From: Azospirillum rugosum
Lineage (GTDB): Bacteria; Pseudomonadota; Alphaproteobacteria; Azospirillales; Azospirillaceae
Direction: 5' to 3'
NCBI RefSeq assembly: GCF_017876155.1
Contig: NZ_JAGINP010000009.1
Location: 186,001-250,000 of the forward strand
Length of the DNA stretch: 64,000 bases
The notes under the pieces are model-generated. The model worked only from the letters and a program-made list of their open reading frames with translations, was not told where the DNA came from and did not search any database. This document shows, piece by piece, positions 54,233 through 62,334 of this stretch. The number at the start of each line of letters is the position of its first letter. Position 1 is the stretch's first letter. Position numbers and translations under genes: made by a program.

Positions 54233-54802
54233 ATGACCTGCATTGTGGGCTTGGTGGACGGCGATCGGGTGTGGATGGGCGGCGACAGCGCCGGCGTGAA
54301 CGGGCTGGACATCACCGTCCGCGCGGACACCAAGGTGTTCCGCAACGGCGAGATGCTGATCGGCTTCACCAGTTCCTTCCGCATGGGCCAGCTTCTGCAC
54401 TACCGGCTGGAACCGCCGCACCGCGATGCCGACTCCGACGTCTTCCGCTACATGGTGGTGGATTTCGTGGACGCCGTCCGCGGCTGCCTGAAGGACGGCG
54501 GCTACGCCCACCGCTCCAACGACGTGGAGACGGGCGGCACCTTCATGGTCGGCTATGAGGGGCGCCTGTTCAGCATCCAGTCCGATTATCAGGTCGGCGA
54601 GGCGGTGCGCGGCTATCACGCCATCGGCTGCGGCTCCGACTACGCGCTGGGCTCGCTCGCCTCGACCGTCGGCCAGCCGGCCGAGGAGCGGGTGCTCAAG
54701 GCGCTGGAGTGCGCCGAGTTGTTCAGCGGCGGCGTGCGCGCCCCCTTCACCATCCAGTCGATGATGCGCCGCCCGCATCTGGCGCTGACCGAGGCGGCGT
54801 AA
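54233..54802 (+). CDS. Small Ntn-hydrolase of proteasome type
   Basis: 189 residues. After Met comes TCIVGLVDGDRVWMGGDSAG, the beginning of an Ntn-hydrolase fold with Thr2 as candidate nucleophile and Asp/Lys positions in GGDSAG and TKVFRNGEM. GFTSSFRMGQLLHYRL is a shared feature of an actinobacterial and phage set of proteins. GTFMVGYEGRLFSIQSDYQV and AIGCGSDYALGSL complete the core. Shorter than Anbu (about 240). It is not part of a proteasome operon; HslV is longer and different. Function unknown. Confidence 0.75.
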   Translation: MTCIVGLVDGDRVWMGGDSAGVNGLDITVRADTKVFRNGEMLIGFTSSFRMGQLLHYRLEPPHRDADSDVFRYMVVDFVDAVRGCLKDGGYAHRSNDVETGGTFMVGYEGRLFSIQSDYQVGEAVRGYHAIGCGSDYALGSLASTVGQPAEERVLKALECAELFSGGVRAPFTIQSMMRRPHLALTEAA

Positions 54803-54815
54803 GTCTGGGCGCCGA

Positions 54816-54920
54816 TGCCCCCTCCCGCCCTTCGGGCACCCTCCCCCGCTTTCAGCGGTGGAGGGAAGGACGGCGGCAGTCCCCTCCACCTCGAAGAGGG
54901 GGAGGGTTAGGGAGGGGGCA
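54816..54920. repeat. Dispersed GC-rich palindromic repeat, family A copy 2
   Basis: Starts TGCCCCCTCCC and ends GGGAGGGGGCA, an exact inverse. Contains the GGGGGAGGGTTAGG core shared with the copy at 27129-27221. Lies between the convergent Ntn-hydrolase and nadE genes. Confidence 0.75.
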
Positions 54921-54941
54921 AAAGTCGGCCGTAACCGCGCC

Positions 54942-56606
54942 TCACGCGATGCTCGTGAACCCGTTCGTGATCGGATACCGCCGCTCGCGGTTGAAGATGC
55001 GGCGGGTGATCTTCGGGCCCGGGGGGGCCTGGCGGCGCTTGTATTCGGCCAGGTGCAGCATGCGCCAGACTTTGTTCACCACCTCCGGCGCGTGGCCGCG
55101 GGCGACGATCTCCGGCACGCCGAGGTCCTTTTCCACCAGGCATTCCAGGATGTCGTCCAGCACCTCGTAGGGGGGCAGCGTGTCCTGGTCGGTCTGGTTG
55201 GGCTTCAGTTCCGCGGTCGGGGCCTTGACCAGCACGCGCTCCGGCACGACGCGCCCGGCGGGCCCCAGGGCGCCGACCGGGATGCTTTCGTTGCGCCAGC
55301 GCGACACGTCGTAGACGGTCGTCTTGTAGACGTCCTTCAGCACCGCGTAGCCGCCGCACATGTCGCCGTAGAGCGTGGCGTAGCCCACCGACATCTCCGA
55401 CTTGTTGCCGGTGGACAGCACCATGGCGCCGAACTTGTTGGACAGGGCCATCAGCGTGATCCCGCGCGAGCGGGACTGGATGTTCTCCTCCGTGATGTCC
55501 GGGTCGCGGCCGGCGAAGGCCGGCAGCAGCATGCGCTCGAACGCCTCCATCGCCGGGACGATGGGGATGGTGTCGAGCTTGCAGCCCAGCAGTTCAGCCG
55601 ACTCCGCCGCGTCGTCCAGGCTCTCCTGCGAGGTGTAGGGGGACGGCATCATCACGCCGTGCACCCGCTCCGCTCCCAGCGCGTCCACCGCGATCGCCGC
55701 CGACAGCGCCGAGTCGATGCCGCCCGACAGGCCCAGGATGACGCCGGGGAAGCGGTTCTTGGTGACGTAGTCGCGCAGGCCCAGCACCAGGGCGGAGTAG
55801 ATCGACTCCAGGTCCCCGGCCGGCGCGATGCGCTCCGCCTCCGCGCAGGTCCACACGTCATCCGCGCCGCGCTGCCAGTGGGTCAGCATCAGGTGCTCGG
55901 TGAAGGACGGGGCCTGGGCGACCAGCTTGCGGTCGGCGCCGAGCGCGAAGCTGGCGCCGTCGAAGACCAGCTCGTCCTGGCCGCCGACCTGGTTCACGTA
56001 GATCAGCGGCAGGCCGGATTCGGTGACGCGCTCCACCGACAGCTGGATGCGCTGGTCGTGCTTGCCGACCTCATAGGGGCTGCCGTTGGGGACGATCAGG
56101 ATCTCCGCCCCGCTCTCGGCCAGCGTCTCCACCACGTCCGCGCTCCAGATGTCCTCGCAGATGGGCACGCCCAGCCGCACGCCGCGGAAGTTGATCGGGC
56201 CCGGCATCGGGCCGGCGGCGAAGACGCGCTTCTCGTCGAACACGCCGTAGTTCGGCAGGTCCACCTTGAAGCGGGTCGCCGCGACCTTGCCGCCGTCGAG
56301 CAGCAGCGCCGCGTTGTAGCGCTTGCCGCCGTCGCGCCAGGGCGTCCCCACCAGCACCGCCGGGCCGCCGTCGGCGGTCTCCTCGGCGAGGCCGCGCACC
56401 GCCTTTTCCACGAGATCGAGGAAGAAGGGCTTCATCACCAGATCCTCGGGCGGGTAGCCGGTCACCACCAGCTCCGGGCAGACGACGAGGTCGGCGCCGC
56501 GGGCGGCGGCCTCGGCCCGCGCGTTGCGGATGCGGTCGATGTTGGCCGTGATGTTGCCGACGGTCGGGTTCAGCTGGGCCAGCGCGATGGTAAGGCGGTC
56601 GGTCAT
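54942..56606 (-). CDS. nadE: Glutamine-dependent NAD+ synthase
   Basis: 554 residues. N-terminal nitrilase-type glutaminase (1-265) with CPELVVTGYPPEDLV and the nucleophile Cys in VPICEDIWS. The C-terminal synthetase has the P-loop motif LGLSGGIDSALSAAI. Makes NAD from deamido-NAD with glutamine. The start at 56606 (MTDRLTIALAQLNPTVGN) fits the family. It is divergent from the FAD/Rieske gene. Confidence 0.96.
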   Translation of the reverse strand: MTDRLTIALAQLNPTVGNITANIDRIRNARAEAAARGADLVVCPELVVTGYPPEDLVMKPFFLDLVEKAVRGLAEETADGGPAVLVGTPWRDGGKRYNAALLLDGGKVAATRFKVDLPNYGVFDEKRVFAAGPMPGPINFRGVRLGVPICEDIWSADVVETLAESGAEILIVPNGSPYEVGKHDQRIQLSVERVTESGLPLIYVNQVGGQDELVFDGASFALGADRKLVAQAPSFTEHLMLTHWQRGADDVWTCAEAERIAPAGDLESIYSALVLGLRDYVTKNRFPGVILGLSGGIDSALSAAIAVDALGAERVHGVMMPSPYTSQESLDDAAESAELLGCKLDTIPIVPAMEAFERMLLPAFAGRDPDITEENIQSRSRGITLMALSNKFGAMVLSTGNKSEMSVGYATLYGDMCGGYAVLKDVYKTTVYDVSRWRNESIPVGALGPAGRVVPERVLVKAPTAELKPNQTDQDTLPPYEVLDDILECLVEKDLGVPEIVARGHAPEVVNKVWRMLHLAEYKRRQAPPGPKITRRIFNRERRYPITNGFTSIA

Positions 56607-56755
56607 GGCTCTGTCGTCTGGTGGATCGGCAAGGACGAAGCGGCAGCGTAGCAGCCGGACGCCGGGCGCGAAAGCGACGTGCTGGCGCACCGGAACCCGC
56701 CCGTTGCGTGGCTGTTCCCCTGGGAACGCATGCTCATCGGAAAGGGTAACAGGCC

Positions 56756-58315
56756 ATGCAGGGTTCCGGCACCACGACCTCCGTCTGGATGAGCGCGTCC
56801 ACCAGCTCGATGCAAGCCGGGCCGATGCCCGCCGGCAACGCCGACCTCGCGGCCGAGAAGCCCGACGTCATCGTGGTCGGGGCGGGAATCGCCGGCGTCA
56901 CCACGGCCTATATGCTCCAGCGCTCCGGCAAGCGGGTGCTGCTGCTGGACGACGGCGCACCGGGCGACGGCGAGACGGGGCGCACGACCGCCCACCTGTC
57001 CAACGCCATCGACGACCGCTACACGGAGACGATCCGGCTGCACAGCGAATCCGGCGCCCGCATGGCCGCCGACAGCCACAGCGCCGCCATCGACGCCATC
57101 GAGCGGCTGGTGCGCGAGGAAAACATCGACTGCGACTTTGCGCGGCTCGACGGCTACCTGATGCTGGCGCCCGGCCAGTCGCCCTCAACGATCGACAAGG
57201 AACTGGACGCCGCCCGCCGCGCCGGGCTGGAGGATGTGGAGCGGATGGACCATCCGCCCATCCACCACTCCGGCCCCTGCCTGCGCTTCCCGCGGCAAGG
57301 GCGCTTCCACGCGCTGAAGTACCTGGCCGGGCTGACCCGCGCCTTCCTGGCGCGCGGCGGCCGCCTCGCCACCCACGCCCACGTCTCCGCCGTCGGGCAG
57401 GAGGGGGAGCGGGCGCACGTCCATGTGGGGCCGGACCACACGACCATCGAGGCCGACGCCGTGGTGGTCGCCACCAACTCCCCCATCAGCGACCGCTTCG
57501 CCATCCACACCAAGCAGGCCGCCTACCGCACCTACGCCATCGCGGCGCGCGTGCCGAAGGGAGCGGTGCCGGACGGGCTCTATTGGGACACGCTGGACAG
57601 CTATCACTATGTGCGGCTCCAGCCGGAGGGGGATCACGACCTGCTGATCGTCGGCGGCGAGGACCACAAGACCGGCGAGGCGCGCGACATGGACAGCCGC
57701 TGGGCCGCGCTGGAGACCTGGACGCGCGAGCATTTCCCGGAGGCCGGCGCGGTGGAGTACCGCTGGTCCGGCCAAGTGATGGAGCCTTTCGATGGGCTGG
57801 CCTTCATCGGCCGCGACCCGGCTTACGGCGGGCGGATCTTCGTGGCGACCGGCGACAGCGGCATGGGCATGACCCACGGCACCATCGCCGGCATGGTCCT
57901 GTGCGAGCTGATCCATGGCAGCGGCAGCCCCTGGGCCGCGCTGTACGACCCCGGCCGCAAGATGACCAGCAAGCTCGGCACCTACCTGCGCGAGAACATC
58001 GACGTCGGCCGCCAGTACCTGGACTATGTGCGGCGGTCGGAGGTGGAGTCGGAGCAGAGCATCGCGCCCGGCGAGGGCGCCGTGCTGAAGTCCGGCGGAA
58101 AGCCCATCGCGGTCTACCGGGACGAGTCCGGCGCTCTGCACCGCCGCTCCGCCGTCTGCCCGCACCTGAAATGCGTGGTGCACTGGAATCCGGGGGAGAA
58201 GAGCTGGGATTGCCCCTGCCACGGCTCCCGCTTCGCGGTGGATGGCGCCGTGCTGAACGGGCCGGCCTCCCAGCCGCTCGCCGAGGTGGAGGAGCCTACC
58301 CGCCGCACCGGGTAG
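56756..58315 (+). CDS. FAD-dependent oxidoreductase with C-terminal Rieske domain
   Basis: 519 residues. The DAO-type FAD domain starts VIVVGAGIAGVTTAYMLQRS near 40. The C-terminal Rieske domain has CPHLKC at 468-473 and CPCHGSRFAVDG from 486, so ligands are Cys468, His470, Cys486 and His489. WSGQVMEPFDGLAFIGRDPA is a typical DAO segment. This fusion occurs widely in soil bacteria with unknown substrate. The first ~35 residues are low-complexity; the start could be internal. Confidence 0.87.
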   Translation: MQGSGTTTSVWMSASTSSMQAGPMPAGNADLAAEKPDVIVVGAGIAGVTTAYMLQRSGKRVLLLDDGAPGDGETGRTTAHLSNAIDDRYTETIRLHSESGARMAADSHSAAIDAIERLVREENIDCDFARLDGYLMLAPGQSPSTIDKELDAARRAGLEDVERMDHPPIHHSGPCLRFPRQGRFHALKYLAGLTRAFLARGGRLATHAHVSAVGQEGERAHVHVGPDHTTIEADAVVVATNSPISDRFAIHTKQAAYRTYAIAARVPKGAVPDGLYWDTLDSYHYVRLQPEGDHDLLIVGGEDHKTGEARDMDSRWAALETWTREHFPEAGAVEYRWSGQVMEPFDGLAFIGRDPAYGGRIFVATGDSGMGMTHGTIAGMVLCELIHGSGSPWAALYDPGRKMTSKLGTYLRENIDVGRQYLDYVRRSEVESEQSIAPGEGAVLKSGGKPIAVYRDESGALHRRSAVCPHLKCVVHWNPGEKSWDCPCHGSRFAVDGAVLNGPASQPLAEVEEPTRRTG

Positions 58316-58438
58316 AACCGTAAGTTTACAAAGTATTGCGACTTGGCGTTGCGCCCTGGCGCAGCGAATTAACCTGTGGTAAAGATTCCCGCGGCGATAG
58401 TACGGTGCGCTGACAACGATAATACGCGGGAGACGTCG

Positions 58439-59422
58439 ATGTACTACTCGGAACTCTCCGGGCCGAACGGGACGACCAGTTCGGTCCTCCAGACCCCGGC
58501 GGCCAAGAAGACCACCGATGGCAAGTCGGCCTCTTCGGCGCCGGAGAACACGAAGGCCGACGATAAGAAGGCCGCCAGCCCGGCCTACACCATCAGCCAG
58601 TCCATGGAGACGCTGCTCGACGGCCTTTCCGGCAAGACATCCGCGCAGGCGTCGGGCAAGGGCGCGTCGGACGCCGCCGGAAAGGGGAAGGCCGGCGGCA
58701 GCGGCACGGGCGCCCAGGCGTTGAGCGACCGCGCGCAGCAGGCGCTGGGCATCATGCAGGGCGCGCTCGACCATTCCAAGGGCCTGGCCGGCGCCTTCGA
58801 GAAGGCCATCGACGGCCTGAAGAGCGACCTGGGCAGCACGCTCGGCGCGCTCGGCATGCCGAAGGACCGGGTCGACGGCGTGCTCGACGGCTTCGGCGAC
58901 CATCTCAAGGACAAGCTGAAGTCCATGGATTTCAGCCAGATGTCCATGAGCATGCAGGAGGCGCGCTCCCAGTTCACGATCGAGTCGCGCGGGATCGAGC
59001 TGACGATCCAGGACGGCGACAAGTCGGTCCGCATCTCCTTCGCCAAGTCCACCCTAGACTTCCAGCGCCAGGACCAGAGCCTGGAGGCGACCCTGAACGG
59101 CGACGGGTCGGGCAGCGTCGCGTTCGGCCAGACCAACACCAAGGTCACCGGCAAGTCGACGGGCATGATCGTCCGCGCCGACGGCTTCAGCGAGGACGAG
59201 ATCAAGGGCGTCCTGGAGAAGCTGAACGGCATGATGGCCAAGGGCGGCGGCGGAATGAGCGGCTCCGGCGTGCTGAAGCCGACCAAGAGCGCCGACGGCG
59301 TCCTGCACCTGAACCTGGACCTGTCGCAGCCCGTGGAAGGCCTGACCGACGGCAAGGCCACCGCCAGCACGGCCGCCACGGACAAGACGGAAGCGCCCGC
59401 CAAGGTTGACATCAAGGCGTGA
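58439..59422 (+). CDS. Soluble repeat-rich protein of unknown function
   Basis: 327 residues starting MYYSELSGPNGTTS with GGGAGA upstream. A Ser/Thr/Lys/Ala-rich N-terminal third (1-105) precedes a more ordered middle: QALGIMQGALDHSKGLAGAF, then FTIESRGIELTIQDGDKSVR. The end is again low-complexity. No signal peptide or membrane segment is seen. The mix of disordered ends and beta-rich core recalls flagellar hook-length or surface proteins, but no family was recognised. A strong terminator follows. Confidence 0.6.
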   Translation: MYYSELSGPNGTTSSVLQTPAAKKTTDGKSASSAPENTKADDKKAASPAYTISQSMETLLDGLSGKTSAQASGKGASDAAGKGKAGGSGTGAQALSDRAQQALGIMQGALDHSKGLAGAFEKAIDGLKSDLGSTLGALGMPKDRVDGVLDGFGDHLKDKLKSMDFSQMSMSMQEARSQFTIESRGIELTIQDGDKSVRISFAKSTLDFQRQDQSLEATLNGDGSGSVAFGQTNTKVTGKSTGMIVRADGFSEDEIKGVLEKLNGMMAKGGGGMSGSGVLKPTKSADGVLHLNLDLSQPVEGLTDGKATASTAATDKTEAPAKVDIKA

Positions 59423-59521
59423 GGAACACGTCGGTTGCTCCCCAGAAGGCATTGGCCCAAGGGCATTGGCCTGTGATTTATATCGGACCGGCACTTGCGA
59501 ATGAAACGGTTGCTTGTTTAG

Positions 59522-59552
59522 AAGCTCTCTGGGTGATCCAGAGAGCTTTTCC
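59522..59552 (+). terminator. Rho-independent terminator
   Basis: AAGCTCTCTGG, loop GTGAT, CCAGAGAGCTTTT. Perfect 11-bp stem, 99 bp after the 327-residue protein gene. Confidence 0.88.
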
Positions 59553-59569
59553 ACAATGACCGATCCACG

Positions 59570-59986
59570 ATGACCGACCGCGACGCCGTTCTGGCCCTGA
59601 ACCAAGCCTTCTACCGGGCCTTCAGCGACCGCGACTATCCCGCCATGGATTCCCTATGGGCGGCCCGGCTGCCCGTGTCCTGCATCCATCCGGGCTGGAC
59701 CGTGCTGTTCGGCCGCGACGCCGTCATGACCGGCTGGGGGGACATCCTGAACGTCCCCAGCGGCCCGGTCATCCAGGCGCGCAACGAACGCGTGTCCCTG
59801 TACGGCGACACCGCGGTCGTCCTGTGCGAGGAAACGCTGGGCCACGCCGTGCTGGCCGCCACCAACCTGTTCGCGCGCGAGGACGGGGAATGGCGGCTCG
59901 TCCACCACCAGGCCGGCCCGATCGCCGACCCGCTGGTCCACACGACCGACCCCGTCGGCCGCCCCTCCTCCACCCGCCTGCACTGA
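59570..59986 (+). CDS. NTF2-like (SnoaL/DUF4440-type) protein
   Basis: 138 residues with the nuclear transport factor 2 fold pattern: ALNQAFYRAFSDRDYPAMDS, then WAARLPVSCIHPGWTVLFGRD, and a C-terminal sheet WRLVHHQAG. Small ligand-binding or enzyme-like cone domain of unknown specificity. An upstream ATG at 59555 terminates after five codons, so 59570 is used. The gene follows a terminator. Confidence 0.82.
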   Translation: MTDRDAVLALNQAFYRAFSDRDYPAMDSLWAARLPVSCIHPGWTVLFGRDAVMTGWGDILNVPSGPVIQARNERVSLYGDTAVVLCEETLGHAVLAATNLFAREDGEWRLVHHQAGPIADPLVHTTDPVGRPSSTRLH

Positions 59987-60011
59987 GGCGGCCCCCCGCT
60001 CAGCCCGCGGC

Positions 60012-60821
60012 TCAGCCCGCGGCCTCGATCGCCTCCTGCCTCTGCTCGGCCTTCGGCGGCATCAGCCGGCCGGGATGGGCGCGCCAGTCGCGGTACATCT
60101 CCTCCAGATAGGGCAGCACCTCCAGCAGGCCGATCAGCCCGATCAGCGTGGCGATGTAGCCCGTGGGCAGCGGATCCCGCTTCAGGCGGAAGCCACGGTC
60201 CTCGTCCTCGCGCAGGCCGACCAGGGCCAGGGCCTTCGGCCAGTGCATCACGGCGATGAAGGACACCGCCATCAGCGGCAGCATCTCCAGGAAGCTGTGG
60301 ACGTGCTGCTCGATGGGCGTGACCTCGCGCGCGGTGACGGCGTAGCTGACGTCCCACAGCGCCGTCGCCTCATGCAGCAGGAAGGACGCGACCATCAGCG
60401 CCAGGACCGGCGAGTTGATTTCCAGGAACAGGCCGGCCAGCGTCGGCACGCCCATCTCCACCAGCATCAGCAGGTGGATCATCGTCTCCTTGGCGCCCGT
60501 GGTGTGCTGGATGTCGGTCGTCCGATGGCACAGCCAGTCGGCCACGCCGGAAGCGAGCCAAAGCGGGATGACGAAGTAGAGCAGGAAGTTGCGCGTGACC
60601 GTGCGCACCTCCTCGTCCGACATCCCGCGTTGCGCCGGCGCGATCCCGGACGCGGCCTCCGGGGGCCTGACCACCGCCCGTCGGCCAGCCGTGCCCCCAC
60701 TCGGCGATTGCCGGGCCGCGGACGCCCCGGACACGCTGCGCAGCAACAGGGTCGCGCCGACCGTGATCGCGACGAAGGACGCGCTGGTCAACAGGAACTG
60801 CTTCATGCCCGGGCTCTCCAT
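60012..60821 (-). CDS. Integral membrane protein of unknown function
   Basis: 269 residues from ATG 60821, which has AGGAGG eight bases upstream. An N-terminal helix (FLLTSASFVAITVGATLLLR) precedes a Pro/Arg-rich stretch and four or five further helices. A loop reads CHRTTDIQHTTGAKETMIHL, with several histidines that could bind metal. VLPYLEEMYRDWRAHPGRLM is near the end. Family not recognised. It lies between the NTF2-like protein and a beta-lactamase-like enzyme. Confidence 0.65.
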   Translation of the reverse strand: MESPGMKQFLLTSASFVAITVGATLLLRSVSGASAARQSPSGGTAGRRAVVRPPEAASGIAPAQRGMSDEEVRTVTRNFLLYFVIPLWLASGVADWLCHRTTDIQHTTGAKETMIHLLMLVEMGVPTLAGLFLEINSPVLALMVASFLLHEATALWDVSYAVTAREVTPIEQHVHSFLEMLPLMAVSFIAVMHWPKALALVGLREDEDRGFRLKRDPLPTGYIATLIGLIGLLEVLPYLEEMYRDWRAHPGRLMPPKAEQRQEAIEAAG

Positions 60822-60889
60822 GGTGGTGACCTCCTGGGTCAACACCGCCGCCCGCGAAGCGTTGCCGCGCCCCCTCCGCTGCACCCGTC

Positions 60890-62074
60890 TCAGTGCGACT
60901 CGAGATGGTTGATGATGTCGCCCACCACCTTGTCGGCGACGACACGGTCGGGGTCGCTGTTGGTCAGGGCCACCGCGGCCCAGCGGTGGGCGCGGGAAAA
61001 GGCGATGTAGGCGTTGAACCCGCCGGTCGAGCCGGAATGCCAGAGGATCGGCGTGCCGTCGCCCGCCCAGGCCACGAACCAGCCCAGCGCCATCGCCCCC
61101 TGCCCCAGCGCGCCCGGGTCGCGCAGCGCCCGGCCGTCCACCTGCACCGACTGGGCGAGCGTCAGCGTGGCCTTCACCTCGGGATCGCAAGCGCTCCCAT
61201 TCCCCGCGGCGGCCGAGCAGTCGCCCATGTTGACGCGCAGCCAGCGCAGCAGGTCGTTCGCCGAGGAATAGAGCCCGAAGGAGGGCTGCATGGCCGGCGC
61301 CTCCCAGTCGGGGACGACCTGACCGCGCGCGTGGCCCACCGCCTTGCGGGCGCGCTGCTCCGCGGACAGGCGGAGCGTGGTGTCCTTCAGGCCGAAACGC
61401 TCGGTGACGACGCGCTTCAGCAGGGTCTCGTAGGGGGTTCCGGCGGCGGTCGACAGCGCCTCCCCCAGCACGGCCATGCCGACGTTGGAATAGCGGAAGC
61501 GGGTGCCCGGCGGCACCGGCAGGCTGAAGTTCGACAGCCAGGAGGCCACCTCCTCCCGCGTCAGCGGCTTGTAGGGGTTGCGCGGGTCCTCCAGCCGGCT
61601 CCAGGAAAAGCGCGGGGTTTCCGGCACGTTGGGCAGGCCAGCGGTGTGGGTGGCGAGGTCGCGCAGCCGGATCGGCTGGCCGTCGAAATCCGGCGCGTGG
61701 GTCGGCTGGGGCAGGTGGCGGGCCAGCGGGTCGGTCGGTGCCACCCGGCCGGCGCGGATCAACTCCGCCAGGATGGTGCCGGTGAAGGGCTTGGTCAGAG
61801 AGGCGATCTGGAACAGCGTGCGCCCATCGGGCGGGCCGCCGTCCGGCCGGCCGCTGTCGCCGCGCCCGATCACCACCTTGACGTCGTCACGGATGACCCC
61901 GACCACCAGGCTGCCCGGCCCGGCCTCCGACAGCCGCCGGTCGGCCATCGCCGCGACGGTGTCCCGCAGGCCCCCGGCAGCGCTTGGATGGGTGGCGACG
62001 GGATCGGCCGCGGGAACCGACACCCAGCCCCAAAGGGCGAGAAACGACACGACACCGACCACCGGCCCCCGCAT
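60890..62074 (-). CDS. Class C beta-lactamase/DD-peptidase-like serine hydrolase
   Basis: 394 residues. Signal-like N-terminus VVGVVSFLALWGWVSVPA. SxxK motif Ser92-Lys95 in ASLTKPFTG, Tyr195 in FRYSNVG, and HSGST near 350, which is the equivalent of the KTG motif. The order and spacing fit penicillin-binding-protein-like hydrolases of the AmpC family, which include esterases and DD-peptidases. Resistance function cannot be inferred. Periplasmic. Precedes the membrane protein gene on the same strand (69 bp). Confidence 0.87.
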   Translation of the reverse strand: MRGPVVGVVSFLALWGWVSVPAADPVATHPSAAGGLRDTVAAMADRRLSEAGPGSLVVGVIRDDVKVVIGRGDSGRPDGGPPDGRTLFQIASLTKPFTGTILAELIRAGRVAPTDPLARHLPQPTHAPDFDGQPIRLRDLATHTAGLPNVPETPRFSWSRLEDPRNPYKPLTREEVASWLSNFSLPVPPGTRFRYSNVGMAVLGEALSTAAGTPYETLLKRVVTERFGLKDTTLRLSAEQRARKAVGHARGQVVPDWEAPAMQPSFGLYSSANDLLRWLRVNMGDCSAAAGNGSACDPEVKATLTLAQSVQVDGRALRDPGALGQGAMALGWFVAWAGDGTPILWHSGSTGGFNAYIAFSRAHRWAAVALTNSDPDRVVADKVVGDIINHLESH

Positions 62075-62220
62075 CCCACCCCTCCGTCCCGCACGACCCT
62101 GGAGGGGAGAGTGGGTGTCGGAATCGTCACACGGTACGCCCGCGGACGGAGATCACGCCAACGGGGTGCCCGCGGGCCGGAGGGGTAGTCTGTCGGGGAG
62201 GGGCGCGGGTTTCATGGAAG

Positions 62221-62314
62221 TTCCGTCACCCCCGCGAAGGCGGGGGTCCAGGAACCTCCGCACATAAGTGCCTGTACAGACTGGATTCCCGCCTTTGCGG
62301 GAATGACGACGGAA
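62221..62314. repeat. Dispersed inverted repeat, family B copy 2
   Basis: TTCCGTCACCCCCGCGAAGG and the mirror CCCGCCTTTGCGGGAATGAC then GACGGAA. Related to 38256-38362. Located between the serine hydrolase and the edge glycosyltransferase. Confidence 0.78.
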
Positions 62315-62334
62315 CATGGGAACAGAAGACCGCC

